Shown piece by piece: positions 33,993 through 43,103 of a stretch of DNA of 64,000 nucleotides (positions are counted from its first letter, which is position 1; each line of letters starts with the position of its first letter). The DNA lies in assembly GCF_006442315.1 (NCBI RefSeq), contig NZ_VFVY01000016.1, positions 1-64,000 of the forward strand, read 5' to 3'. The notes under the pieces were generated by a model. The model was given only the letters and a program-made list of their open reading frames with translations, was not told where the DNA came from and made no database searches. Made by a program: the position numbers and the translations under genes. The DNA is from Mesorhizobium sp. B2-3-4 (GTDB taxonomy: Bacteria; Pseudomonadota; Alphaproteobacteria; Rhizobiales; Rhizobiaceae).

Positions 33993-35891
33993 ATGAGAAA
34001 GCTGACCAATAGCTATCTGCCGATGCTGGCTTGTGCTTGGCTGCTATGCGGATTGCCGGCCCGTTCCGAGACCAGGCCTGTCCCTGCGGGAGGGCAGACT
34101 TGTTCGCTGGAAGTTACCAAGGACGCGACCGGTACTGAGAGGTTTGGCAGTTTATCGTGCCCCAATGACAAGCAGTCGGTAAGAGTTCGATATATCTGGC
34201 TGGATGCCGGCGAAGTGAGCTACATGCTGGCGTCCTACGTCGACCCCGGTCTGAAGGCGCTGTGGGGGGCGGATCCGATTGTTGCCGACAATGATGTCGT
34301 TGCCACCCTTAGAGATCTCTACAGCAAGTATGGCGTGAGAATCGCGTCTTTCTCGGATGAGAAAGACGCCTCACACTCCATTAAAATAGGAAATTCTGAT
34401 TCTTCTCAATCCAGTGATCTGTCGGAAGAAACATCAAGGATGCCCGCCAAGATACGGCAGAAATTCAGGCTGCCGGCTTTCGAAGCAGACATCATATGGC
34501 CGGAGTCCGATTTTCTAGAAGGGATCAATAAATCTGGTCAGTGGCCTGGTGATTATTCTTACAATTATATCTTTTCGACGAGCAAGTTTGCCGATACAAA
34601 GTCCGGATTCGTCAGGCAATTAGAGAAAGCTGCACGCAAGCAGAACAAGGACCTGGCGCGAATGCTGGCAGAGTGCTTTCGTTTCAAGAAGAATTTGTCG
34701 AAGAGTGATTGGACGTCGTACTGGCGGCGTATAGATGAATTGGCTAGCAAAGAGACTGATAATCTTTCAGATGCTTGGAAGTTTGTACAGGAGTCTGATG
34801 ATAGCTATCTGCTGCATTCGATGTCTGATAGCGAATCCTATGCGTTCTTTGATGAGATTACCAAAATCTCGTTTCCATCCGATTTTCTCGCTGTCACCGG
34901 AACGCTGACAAATGGAGAACTCGATGTCGATCAATGTGGCGGCGACGAGAATGCGATCGACGGCAATGGCGGGTTGAATTTTGTGGTGAAGCCGCCGCTG
35001 CTACGCGTGCTGGTGGCCGTGATCTCTCCAATCGGGGAAGGGGTCATAGTCAAGGGAGCATCCGTCGTGGACGACAATACACCGGGTCTGCGCAGGGACC
35101 TTCATCCAGATGCCCACCCCCGCGACATGTCACTCGGCGATGTGGCCCTTTCGGCTGCTCAAGGACAGACAATGATTATCCCGCTCAATATCGGCTTCAA
35201 GCTGAACAGCCAATCCGAGCAAGACGACGGTGATCCATCGTTCGATGTATACCAGGATCTGTCGTCCGTTTTTGTGAAGTATCCCGATAGTCAGGTCAAT
35301 TTCCAGCGTTGCGAGCCACCTGTCGATGACGGCGGCAAATCCAGGGGACAGTGCAAGCCATTCCTTTCCCAGAAGCTGAAGGATTTACCTGGCCAAGCCG
35401 TCGCGCAGGCTGATGTGAAACCTGGCGACGACAAGAAAATTGACTACTACTATGGTGTTGCCCACCAATTGCAGAGTCTGGAGATCGGCAGTCAAACCGT
35501 GCTCGTCAGAGATGCTCCAAGTCTGGCTTTGACCTATTCAGGCATAGGCGAGATGGGTTCTTGCCCGTTCGTGTATTTTGAGATGAACGATGGCTCGGTC
35601 GAGCGCTATGGCCGTGTTCTGGTCGGGGCGACATCCGAGGCGCTTGCGAAGCGGGATTCTGTCGCCATTCCGGAGGGAGCGCGAAGGGCAATCATCAAGG
35701 AATTGGAGCCCGAGGTTTCATTCCTCTCCGAGGTCTCGTTTGATGCCGGGGAGAAAATGTTGGGGTCGGCAACCTTAGTCGCCGCGCACCGAATGGTGCT
35801 GCGGCCACGGGATGCGATTTCAATCCAGATTCCTGCCGGAGCAAGGTTTGTCAATGTCGAGGGATACTATCGGCGCCTTACCTCGAATTGA
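33993..35891 (+). CDS. Large exported protein of unknown family, partner of the hydrolase gene
   Basis: A 632-residue protein with a signal peptide (LPMLACAWLLCGLPARSE). The mature part begins with a small Cys pair (QTCSLEV and SLSCPNDK). I recognise no domain. The middle (FSTSKFADTKSGFVRQLEKAARKQNKDLARMLAECF) is helical, and the second half is beta-rich with repeated VVDDNTPG- and DDGDPSFD-like acidic turns that could bind calcium. Codon use matches the hydrolase gene, not the chromosome around it. GGAGG supports the ATG at 33993. The two genes are probably one transcript and one function. Confidence 0.8.
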   Translation: MRKLTNSYLPMLACAWLLCGLPARSETRPVPAGGQTCSLEVTKDATGTERFGSLSCPNDKQSVRVRYIWLDAGEVSYMLASYVDPGLKALWGADPIVADNDVVATLRDLYSKYGVRIASFSDEKDASHSIKIGNSDSSQSSDLSEETSRMPAKIRQKFRLPAFEADIIWPESDFLEGINKSGQWPGDYSYNYIFSTSKFADTKSGFVRQLEKAARKQNKDLARMLAECFRFKKNLSKSDWTSYWRRIDELASKETDNLSDAWKFVQESDDSYLLHSMSDSESYAFFDEITKISFPSDFLAVTGTLTNGELDVDQCGGDENAIDGNGGLNFVVKPPLLRVLVAVISPIGEGVIVKGASVVDDNTPGLRRDLHPDAHPRDMSLGDVALSAAQGQTMIIPLNIGFKLNSQSEQDDGDPSFDVYQDLSSVFVKYPDSQVNFQRCEPPVDDGGKSRGQCKPFLSQKLKDLPGQAVAQADVKPGDDKKIDYYYGVAHQLQSLEIGSQTVLVRDAPSLALTYSGIGEMGSCPFVYFEMNDGSVERYGRVLVGATSEALAKRDSVAIPEGARRAIIKELEPEVSFLSEVSFDAGEKMLGSATLVAAHRMVLRPRDAISIQIPAGARFVNVEGYYRRLTSN

Positions 35892-35983
35892 AAAAGGCTG
35901 GCATGAGACGATGAGATTCCTGCGGCGTTGATACAATCCCGAACGGAAAACCGTTTCACACTTTCCCTGGAGTTGTTCTGGCC

Positions 35984-37870
35984 TCAGCCCTTCGGGATAC
36001 CCCTTGCGATCAACCGCGCCAAGCGCTCCGAAAACGCCCTGGCGTCGGCCGGCTTGTCGCCGTCGAGCACGCGTGCCTCGTCGTAGAGGAGGTGGGCGGC
36101 GTCGTCCTTGAAGGCCTGTTCGTCGTCGCCGAGTCTGGCCAGCGCCAGGACGCGCTCGTGGCGGGGGTTGATTTCGAGGATGGGTCTTGCCGCCTTGTCG
36201 AGGCGGCCGGCGGCGTTCATCAGCCGCTCGAACTGCCGGTCCGGTCCGTGCTCGGGCGCCACCAGGCAGACGGCGCTTTCGGTCAGGCGGTCGGAGGGCT
36301 TCACGTCCGAGACGGCATCGCCAAGCGCGGTCCTGACGAAGGCGAGGAAGCTGTCGACTTCGGGCGTCGCCGACACGTCCGGCCTCTTCGCCTCGTCAGC
36401 CAGGGGGATGTCGGAAAGCTCGGCCCCGCCCTGCGTCACCGACTTGAACGGCTTGCCGTCGAACTCCGGCGCCATCGTCACCCAGAAGCTGTCGACCGGG
36501 TCGGTGAGGAGCAGCACCTCGATGCCGCGCGCCTTGAAGCCTTCCAACTGCGGCGAGGCTTCGAGCCGGGCGCGGTCGTCGCCGGCCATGAAGAAGATCG
36601 CCTTCTGGCCGTCCTTCATTGCCGAGACGTAGTCAGCCAAACCGCGCCAGCCTTCGCCCGAGGCCGTTGAGCGGAAGCGGGCGAGTTTTAGGAGCTGCTC
36701 GCGCCGCTCATGATCCTCATAGAGCCCTTCCTTGAGGACGACGCCGAAGTTTTCCCAGATTTTCGCATAGGCCTCGGCGTCGTTTTCGGCCAGCTTGGCA
36801 AGATCGCCGAGCACGCGGTTGGTCAGGCCCTTGCGGATCGAGGCCAGCAGCGGACTTTCCTGGATCATCTCGCGCGAGACGTTGAGCGGCAGGTCGGCGG
36901 AATCGACCAGCCCGCGCACGAAGCGCAGGTAGCGCGGCAGGAGCTCCGCATCGTCGGTGATGAAGACGCGGCGCACATAGAGCTTCATGCGGCCCTTGCG
37001 GTCCTGGTCGAAGAGATCGAACGGTCGCGACCCTGGCACGAAGGCGAGCACCGAGTATTCCTGGCGGCCTTCAGCGCGGAAATGGATCGTGGCCGCCGGC
37101 TCGTCGTACTGGCCGGCGAGACCGCGGTAGAAATCGGTGTATTCCTCGGGCTTGATTTCGCTTTTCGGCCTGACCCAGAGCGCGGTGCCGTCGGCGATGT
37201 CGCGCGGCTCGGCGCCGGGTTTTTCGACCAGCGTGATCGGCACGGGCACATGGCCGGACTGCGACTTGGCCAGGCCTTCGAGCCGGTATGATGTGGTGTA
37301 GGAGGCGGCGTCTTCCATCAGATGCAGCACGACGCGGGTGCCGCGCCGGGGTGCTGCTTCGAGTGGAGCCGGCGCGATCTCGTAAGAGCCCTTGCCGTCG
37401 GACGACCAGCGCCAGGCCTCGTCGCTTCCCGCCAGGCGGCTGATGACGTCGACCCTGTCCGCCACCATGAAGGCGGAATAGAAACCGACGCCGAACTGGC
37501 CGATGAGCTGTGTGTCCTCGCTATCGGAACCGACGCGCTCGATGAAGGCGCGCGTGCCCGAACGGGCGATGGTGCCCAGCGCCTCGGCCATGTCGTCGCG
37601 GCTCATGCCGATGCCGTTGTCCTCGACGGTGATCTGTCTGTTGTCCGCGTCGGCGGTAATCGCGATGCGCGGCCTGGCGTCGTCGGCCAGAAGTTCGGGA
37701 CGGCTGACGGCCTCGAAGCGCAGCTTCTCGCAGGCGTCCGCGGCGTTGGAAATCAGTTCGCGCAGGAAGACGTCCTTATCGGAATAGACCGAGTGCACCA
37801 TCATGTGCAGCAGCCGCGAAACGTCGGCCTCGAACGCCCTGGTTTCCGTCGGTTTCGTCTCTGTCGTCAT
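35984..37870 (-). CDS. htpG: Chaperone HtpG (Hsp90)
   Basis: A 628-residue Hsp90: VSRLLHMMVHSVYSDKDVFLRELISNAADACEKLR with the ATP-site Asn and Asp, DNGIGMSRDDM, the lid and GQFGVGFYSAFMVAD. The middle-domain catalytic Arg lies in LPLNVSREMIQES. A C-terminal dimerisation domain follows. The family start is the ATG at 37870 (MTTETKPTETRAFEAD); the ATG at 37933 gives 21 extra residues without family support. Confidence 0.97.
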   Translation of the reverse strand: MTTETKPTETRAFEADVSRLLHMMVHSVYSDKDVFLRELISNAADACEKLRFEAVSRPELLADDARPRIAITADADNRQITVEDNGIGMSRDDMAEALGTIARSGTRAFIERVGSDSEDTQLIGQFGVGFYSAFMVADRVDVISRLAGSDEAWRWSSDGKGSYEIAPAPLEAAPRRGTRVVLHLMEDAASYTTSYRLEGLAKSQSGHVPVPITLVEKPGAEPRDIADGTALWVRPKSEIKPEEYTDFYRGLAGQYDEPAATIHFRAEGRQEYSVLAFVPGSRPFDLFDQDRKGRMKLYVRRVFITDDAELLPRYLRFVRGLVDSADLPLNVSREMIQESPLLASIRKGLTNRVLGDLAKLAENDAEAYAKIWENFGVVLKEGLYEDHERREQLLKLARFRSTASGEGWRGLADYVSAMKDGQKAIFFMAGDDRARLEASPQLEGFKARGIEVLLLTDPVDSFWVTMAPEFDGKPFKSVTQGGAELSDIPLADEAKRPDVSATPEVDSFLAFVRTALGDAVSDVKPSDRLTESAVCLVAPEHGPDRQFERLMNAAGRLDKAARPILEINPRHERVLALARLGDDEQAFKDDAAHLLYDEARVLDGDKPADARAFSERLARLIARGIPKG

Positions 37871-38040
37871 TCCAGGTTTCCCACGCTGTTCATTCACCCG
37901 CCGCGCCATGCACGATCCGGCTTCGTCGTTCAACCATTTTCAATTGCGCCGGCAACTGCGCTCAGCAAACCAGCGCGCCGACAATATCGTGACGCGATGC
38001 GAAGGCGACAAGGGGGTGGAATTGGCGCGGCGGCGAAACT

Positions 38041-38070
38041 GCCGATCTCCCCCACGTGGGGGAGATCGGC
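38041..38070. repeat. 30-base perfect palindrome (dispersed-repeat type)
   Basis: GCCGATCTCCCCCAC at 38041-38055 followed directly by its exact complement to 38070. Such CTCCCCC/GGGGGAG palindromes are scattered between genes of Mesorhizobium and relatives. It lies 13 bases from the end of the exported-protein gene and can act as its terminator hairpin. Confidence 0.8.
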
Positions 38071-38083
38071 CGCGTCTGCGCCG

Positions 38084-38968
38084 TTACTTGCCCGCCATCT
38101 TGTCGGCAAGCGCCTGTGCCTGGGCGAGCAGCGCGGGGAAGGCCGGGTTGTCGGGCAGGCTCTTGCCGATGCAGGCGCGGAAGTCGCTGTCGCCTTTGGC
38201 CCAGGCGGCGTTGGCGGCATCGGAGGTATTTTCGTCGCTGTCGTCGGTGGCCTGCTTGGCGAGCTTCTGGGCGGCGTCGTCGGCGGCGGTCCATACCGCA
38301 TCGCAGGCCGCGATCTTGGGGACCGGCGGTGTCGCCGGCGCCTCGGCGATCAGGACGCTGTTGCCCTTGACGACAGTGACGACGATTTCCTGGTCGTAGT
38401 TCGGGCCGACATCCTGAGCCCAGCCGCCGAGGCGGGCGATCGCCATGTCGGCGCCGTCAGGCGTCTTCAGCTTGAAGTCGAGCGTGCCGGTGAAGGCGGC
38501 GTCGCTGCCGATGGCCTGGGTATAGAAGGCATCGAGCTTCAGCGCGGCGTCGAAACCGGTTGGCAGTTTGAGATCGGCGTCGGTCTCGGCGGCGCGCGAT
38601 TTCAGCCAGCGCTCGACCAGTCCGCGCGTCGAGGCAACGATGCTCGGGCCGTCCTCGGTGCCATGGCGCAGCCCGTCAAGCATGCCGAAGCCGACATCGG
38701 AAGAGCTCAGGCTTTCGATGTTGATGGTGCCGGCCGCCGGAAAATCCTTGACAGTGAAAGGCCCGAGCAGCGCCGAAAGCCGCTTTTCGAGGTCGGCGCG
38801 GGCCTTTTCATTGGCCGCGTCCAGCGTTTCCACGGGGTCGTTCGCGCTTTCCATCGCGGCGATGGCCGCGATCGCCTTGTCGCGCGCGGCGATGTAGTCG
38901 TCCTCGGGCGAGGCTGCATAAGCCGCACCGCTCGCCAGCGCGAACACCAAACCCCAAACCAGACGCAT
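38084..38968 (-). CDS. Exported protein of unknown function
   Basis: A 294-residue protein with a clear signal peptide (MRLVWGLVFALASGAAYAASPEDD, cleavage after YAA or ASA). The mature part has an N-terminal helical block (DKAIAAIAAMESANDP) and a strand-rich centre (LDFKLKTPDGADMAIARLGGWAQDVGPNYDQEIVVTVVKG); two Cys residues (AACDAVW and FRACIGK) may pair. GGAGGG six bases before the ATG fixes the start. It is divergent from the BacA-related ABC gene, a possible functional partner at the envelope. Confidence 0.8.
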   Translation of the reverse strand: MRLVWGLVFALASGAAYAASPEDDYIAARDKAIAAIAAMESANDPVETLDAANEKARADLEKRLSALLGPFTVKDFPAAGTINIESLSSSDVGFGMLDGLRHGTEDGPSIVASTRGLVERWLKSRAAETDADLKLPTGFDAALKLDAFYTQAIGSDAAFTGTLDFKLKTPDGADMAIARLGGWAQDVGPNYDQEIVVTVVKGNSVLIAEAPATPPVPKIAACDAVWTAADDAAQKLAKQATDDSDENTSDAANAAWAKGDSDFRACIGKSLPDNPAFPALLAQAQALADKMAGK

Positions 38969-39105
38969 CGTGGACCCTCCCATTTCGCAAGCTCTTGGCG
39001 TGGCTTGGTGGCGATTGTGCGGCAATGAAGCCGCAGGCGGCCATTGTCTGATCCCATGACGGCTGAACGGCTCCGCATGCTCGCAAGCAAGATCGGCCGG
39101 GAACA

Positions 39106-41166
39106 ATGAAACCTTCCGATTTCGAGGCCGTTATGGCGGTTGTGGCAGACATCAAATCCAGACCCAAGCCGGCCGGCGGCACCAGACCGAACGGTGCGGG
39201 GAAGCCGCGCCGAAAGAAAGCGCCCGATGTCGAGGCCGTTTCCGAGGTCGTCGGCGAGGCGCCGCCGCCGCCGCCGGAGGCGGTGGAGCCCGATCCGCAA
39301 CTGACCCCCGAACAGGCCGAGCGGGCGCGCAAGAAATACCTCCTGAAACGCTTCTGGATCAGCGCGCGCGGCTATTGGAGCCGGCGCGGCGACAGGCTGG
39401 CCTGGCCGTGCACGATCGGGCTGCTGATCCTGATCTGCGTCAATGTCGGCATCCAGTACGGGATCAATGTGTGGAACCGCTCGATCTTCGACGCCATCGA
39501 GCAGCGCAATGCGCCGACCGTCTATTTCCTCAGCGCCGTGTTCGTGCCGCTGGTGCTTGGCAGCGCAAGCCTCGTCGTCGCGCAGGTCTATCTGCGCATG
39601 ACGATCCAGCGCCGCTGGCGCTCCTGGCTCACCACCTCGGTCATCGGCCGCTGGCTGACCAATGGCCGCTACTACCAGCTCAATCTGGTCAGCGGCGATC
39701 ACCAGAACCCGGAAGCCCGCATCGCCGAGGATCTGCGGATCGCCACCGAATCGCCCGTCGATTTCGTGTCCGGCGTCATCAACGCCTTCCTGGCGGCCTC
39801 GACCTTCATCGTCGTGCTGTGGACGATCGGCGGCGCGCTGACGCTGCCGATCGGCTCCTCGAGCGTCACCATTCCGGGCTTCCTCGTCATCACCGCGGTC
39901 ATCTATGCCGCCATCACCTCCACCTCGATGGTGATCATCGGCCGGCATTTTGTCGAACTCTCCGAGCAGAAGAACCAGGCAGAGGCGGAATTCCGCTACA
40001 CGCTGACGCGCGTGCGCGAAAACGGCGAGAGCATCGCCTTGCTCGGCGGCGAGGAGGAGGAGCGCAGCGGCATCGACAGGACCTTCGCCGGCGTGTTGAA
40101 GCGGTGGGCGATGCTTGCCGGCCAGCATATGCGAACCGCGCTGGTCTCGCAGGGGTCGAGCCTGTTCGCGCCGGTGGTGCCGGTGCTGTTGTGCGCGCCG
40201 AAATTCCTCGACGGCTCAATGTCGCTTGGGCAAGTCATGCAGGCAGCATCCGCCTTTGCCATCGTCCAGGGGGCGTTCGGATGGCTGGTCGACAATTACC
40301 CGCGGCTCGCCGACTGGAACGCCTCCGCGCGCCGCATCGCCTCGCTGATGATGTCGCTCGACGGGCTCGAGCGCGCCGAGGAGAGCGACGCGCTCGGCCG
40401 CATCAACCGCGGCGAGACCAGGGACGATACGATGCTCAGCCTCAACGAGCTCTCCGTCTCGCTCGACGACGGCACCGCCGTGGTCAAGGAAACCGAGGTC
40501 GCGATCCAGCCGGGCGAGCGGCTGCTGGTGGCCGGCGAATCCGGTTCGGGCAAGAGCACGCTGGTGCGGGCGATCGCCGGCCTGTGGCCGTGGGGCGGCG
40601 GCAGCGTCGACTTCCATCCGGGCAAGCGCCTGTTCATGCTGCCGCAACGCCCCTACATCCCCTCCGGCACGCTGCGCCGGGCGACGGCTTATCCCGGTGC
40701 GGCCGAAGACTGGACAGTGCCCCAGATCAAGGCCGCCCTCGACAAGGTGGGGCTCGGTCATCTCGGCGACAGGATCGAGGAAGACGCGCCATGGGACCAG
40801 ACCCTGTCGGGCGGAGAAAAGCAGCGGCTCGCCTTCGCGCGGCTCTTGCTGCACGCGCCCGACATCGTCGTGCTGGACGAAGCGACGGCGGCACTCGACG
40901 ACAAGAGCCAGGACAAGATGATGGAGACCGTCATCAAGGAATTGCCCGACGTCACGATCGTCAGCGTGGCGCACCGGGCCGAGCTGGAGGCTTTTCACAG
41001 CCGCAAGATCACGCTGGAACGACGCAAGGGCGGGGCAAAGCTGGTCAGCGACATCGATCTCCTGCCGCGCAAGCGCAGGGGCTTGCTCGGCCGCGCCTTG
41101 TGGGGCTCCGGCGCTTCAGCCGAAAAGCCGTCCGAGCGTGGCGCGGCGTCTCGTAAGAAGAGCTGA
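39106..41166 (+). CDS. BacA/SbmA-related ABC transporter with fused ATPase (BclA/YddA type)
   Basis: A 686-residue half-transporter. Residues 1-85 are a charged, Pro-rich N-terminal extension. The membrane domain (about 100-400) is the SbmA/BacA-like type: GIQYGINVWNRSIFDAIEQRN and TIQRRWRSWLTTSVIGRWLTNGRYYQL with the NPEARIAEDLRI motif. The ATPase (about 430-650) has Walker A AGESGSGKST, signature LSGGEKQRLAFAR, and Walker B IVVLDEATAALDD. BclA of Bradyrhizobium, from the same family, imports plant NCR peptides and is needed in symbiosis; other YddA-like members have unknown substrates. Single-gene unit. Confidence 0.9.
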   Translation: MKPSDFEAVMAVVADIKSRPKPAGGTRPNGAGKPRRKKAPDVEAVSEVVGEAPPPPPEAVEPDPQLTPEQAERARKKYLLKRFWISARGYWSRRGDRLAWPCTIGLLILICVNVGIQYGINVWNRSIFDAIEQRNAPTVYFLSAVFVPLVLGSASLVVAQVYLRMTIQRRWRSWLTTSVIGRWLTNGRYYQLNLVSGDHQNPEARIAEDLRIATESPVDFVSGVINAFLAASTFIVVLWTIGGALTLPIGSSSVTIPGFLVITAVIYAAITSTSMVIIGRHFVELSEQKNQAEAEFRYTLTRVRENGESIALLGGEEEERSGIDRTFAGVLKRWAMLAGQHMRTALVSQGSSLFAPVVPVLLCAPKFLDGSMSLGQVMQAASAFAIVQGAFGWLVDNYPRLADWNASARRIASLMMSLDGLERAEESDALGRINRGETRDDTMLSLNELSVSLDDGTAVVKETEVAIQPGERLLVAGESGSGKSTLVRAIAGLWPWGGGSVDFHPGKRLFMLPQRPYIPSGTLRRATAYPGAAEDWTVPQIKAALDKVGLGHLGDRIEEDAPWDQTLSGGEKQRLAFARLLLHAPDIVVLDEATAALDDKSQDKMMETVIKELPDVTIVSVAHRAELEAFHSRKITLERRKGGAKLVSDIDLLPRKRRGLLGRALWGSGASAEKPSERGAASRKKS

Positions 41167-41198
41167 CGATTGCCAGGGATCGTCCGCCGCGCGGTCAA

Positions 41199-41921
41199 TC
41201 AGCCGCGTATTTCTTTCCTGTGGGCTTCGGCGAGGGCGGCCATGCTTTCGAAGCGGAAGTCCACTTTCGGCATGTCGCCGGGATGCATCGTGGCGCCGAA
41301 ACCCTGATCGGCGTGCCGGCGATGGATCCAGCACGATGCGAGGCCGATGCGGGTGGTCACGGCATGGTCGTGGAACATACTCTCGGCCGTATGCAGGATA
41401 TCCTTGTCGCCGATCCCGAGCGTCGCCAGCTTCTCCAGCATATAGTCGAAATTGCGCGGCGACGGCTTGTAGGAGCCGATGTCCTCGGCGGTATAGATCG
41501 CATCGAAATCGACGCCGAGCTTCCTGTTGCTGAAGGCGAAGCTCGCATTGTCGATGTTGGACAGGATGGCGAGCCTGTAGTGCTGCTTCAGATAGTGCAA
41601 GGCGGCGGCGGAATCGGCGAAGGCCGGCCAGTCCTTCACGCTCTGGCCATAGGCGATGCATTCCTGCGGCGTGGCCACGACACCCCATTCCTCCGCCAGC
41701 CGCTTGTAGACGACCGCCAGGAGGTCGCTGTAGCGTTTTTGCGGCGTCCAGGTCTGCTGGCTGGATTCGTGCCTTGCATGCGCCTGCAGGATGTCGTCGC
41801 GGCTCAAGGGGCGGCCGACCCGCGTGGTCAGCGGCTTCAGCGCCTCGATCATGCCGGTTTCCCAATCGATGAGGGTGCCGTAGCAGTCGAAGGTCAGGGC
41901 CTTGAAATCAGTCAGCTTCAT
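41199..41921 (-). CDS. Haloacid dehalogenase, type II (L-2-haloacid dehalogenase family)
   Basis: A 240-residue HAD hydrolase: nucleophile motif FDCYGTLIDWE near residue 10, motif II LAILSNIDNASF (Ser/Asn pair), motif III Lys in GSYKPSPRNFDYML, and motif IV in AESMFHDHAV. The F-D-C-Y-G-T start and S-N-I-D motif II are typical of the type II haloacid dehalogenases, which release halide from 2-haloacids through an Asp ester. GAGGGAG eight bases before the ATG at 41921 sets the start; the GTG at 41930 would add three residues. Confidence 0.92.
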   Translation of the reverse strand: MKLTDFKALTFDCYGTLIDWETGMIEALKPLTTRVGRPLSRDDILQAHARHESSQQTWTPQKRYSDLLAVVYKRLAEEWGVVATPQECIAYGQSVKDWPAFADSAAALHYLKQHYRLAILSNIDNASFAFSNRKLGVDFDAIYTAEDIGSYKPSPRNFDYMLEKLATLGIGDKDILHTAESMFHDHAVTTRIGLASCWIHRRHADQGFGATMHPGDMPKVDFRFESMAALAEAHRKEIRG

Positions 41922-41966
41922 CGGGTTCACTCCCTCGGGGTGGATGGTTGACGTTGCGGATCGCGA

Positions 41967-42896
41967 TCAGTCGGCCGGCTGCCCGAGCGGCCGCAAACCT
42001 GCCTCGGCCGTCGATGCCGTGCCGCGCGAGGAGGTCAGCCAGACGCCGAACAATGTCACGGCGAGGCCGATGGCCATGGCCACCGAGAGCGGCTCGCCGA
42101 ACAGCAGCCAGGCCCACAGCATCGTCACCGGCGGGCTGAGATAGATCACGCTGCTGACCTCGGCGGCGCTGTGGAGGCGCAGGCTGACATAGTAGACGCC
42201 GTAGCAGAAGAAGGTCGAAAACAGCACCAGCCAGGCGATGCCGAACTCGAACCGGCCATCGAGCGGCGGTATCAGCCCGCCATTCCAGCCGGCGCAGGCG
42301 GCAAAGAAGACCGCCGCCGTCAGGCACTGGATGCACAGGCTCTGGTGGATGGGCATGTCGATCGTGCCCAGCCGCTTCTGCAGCACGGTCGCCAGCGCGA
42401 AGACCATCATGGAGGCGATGGTCACCATATAGGCCCAGGCCGGCGCCGTGCCGAGGCTGAGGCTGTTCAGCGAGACGATCAGCACGCCGAGCACGCCGAG
42501 CGCGGTTCCGGTCCATTGCCTCGCTGTCAGCCGGTGGCCGAGGATGGGCTGGGAAAGCGCCGCGATGGCGAGCGGGACGAGGTCCGAGATCAGCGCGACA
42601 AGGCCAGTCGGCACGCGCTGGCCGATGGCAAGCGCGAAGCCGCCGAGATAAAGGAACATCATCGCCACGCCGAACGCCATCTGCCGCATCAGGGCGCGCG
42701 CGCCGATGCGCGGTCCGACCATCAGCGCGAAGGGCAGCAGCACCAGCCCCGACATCAAGGTGCGCCAGAACAGCACCAGCATGACGTCGGCGCTCTCGCT
42801 GGCATAGCGGATGCCGACGAACCCCGAACTCCAGCTGACGACCAGTGCTGTCGCCAGAAGCGGCCAGGCAAGGCGGTTGGGTTTGGGCAGCGTCAT
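41967..42896 (-). CDS. DMT-superfamily transporter (EamA type)
   Basis: A 309-residue protein with ten predicted helices in two EamA repeats (first WPLLATALVVSWSSGFVGIRYASES; second near LGVLGVLIVSLNSLS). EamA proteins export amino acids, sugars or metabolites. It lies 36 bases from the dehalogenase gene on the same strand, so the two may be co-transcribed. It is divergent from a LysR-type regulator gene (about 200 bases), which probably controls it. Confidence 0.9.
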   Translation of the reverse strand: MTLPKPNRLAWPLLATALVVSWSSGFVGIRYASESADVMLVLFWRTLMSGLVLLPFALMVGPRIGARALMRQMAFGVAMMFLYLGGFALAIGQRVPTGLVALISDLVPLAIAALSQPILGHRLTARQWTGTALGVLGVLIVSLNSLSLGTAPAWAYMVTIASMMVFALATVLQKRLGTIDMPIHQSLCIQCLTAAVFFAACAGWNGGLIPPLDGRFEFGIAWLVLFSTFFCYGVYYVSLRLHSAAEVSSVIYLSPPVTMLWAWLLFGEPLSVAMAIGLAVTLFGVWLTSSRGTASTAEAGLRPLGQPAD

Positions 42897-43103
42897 GCGG
42901 TCTCTTCGTCGAAGCGGCGCGGTGCTGCGCCAGGCGGATCACGGCCGATCCGAGCCGCGGATTTATGGCGGCGGGCACGCCTTTGCACATGACAAATTTC
43001 GATGAACTCATGAAATAGCCACGAAATCTGGCATATGAATTTGCCTTGGAGCCGGTTCCGCGCAAGGAACTGGAACGGGACGTCGTTTCAAACGAGGATT
43101 GTC

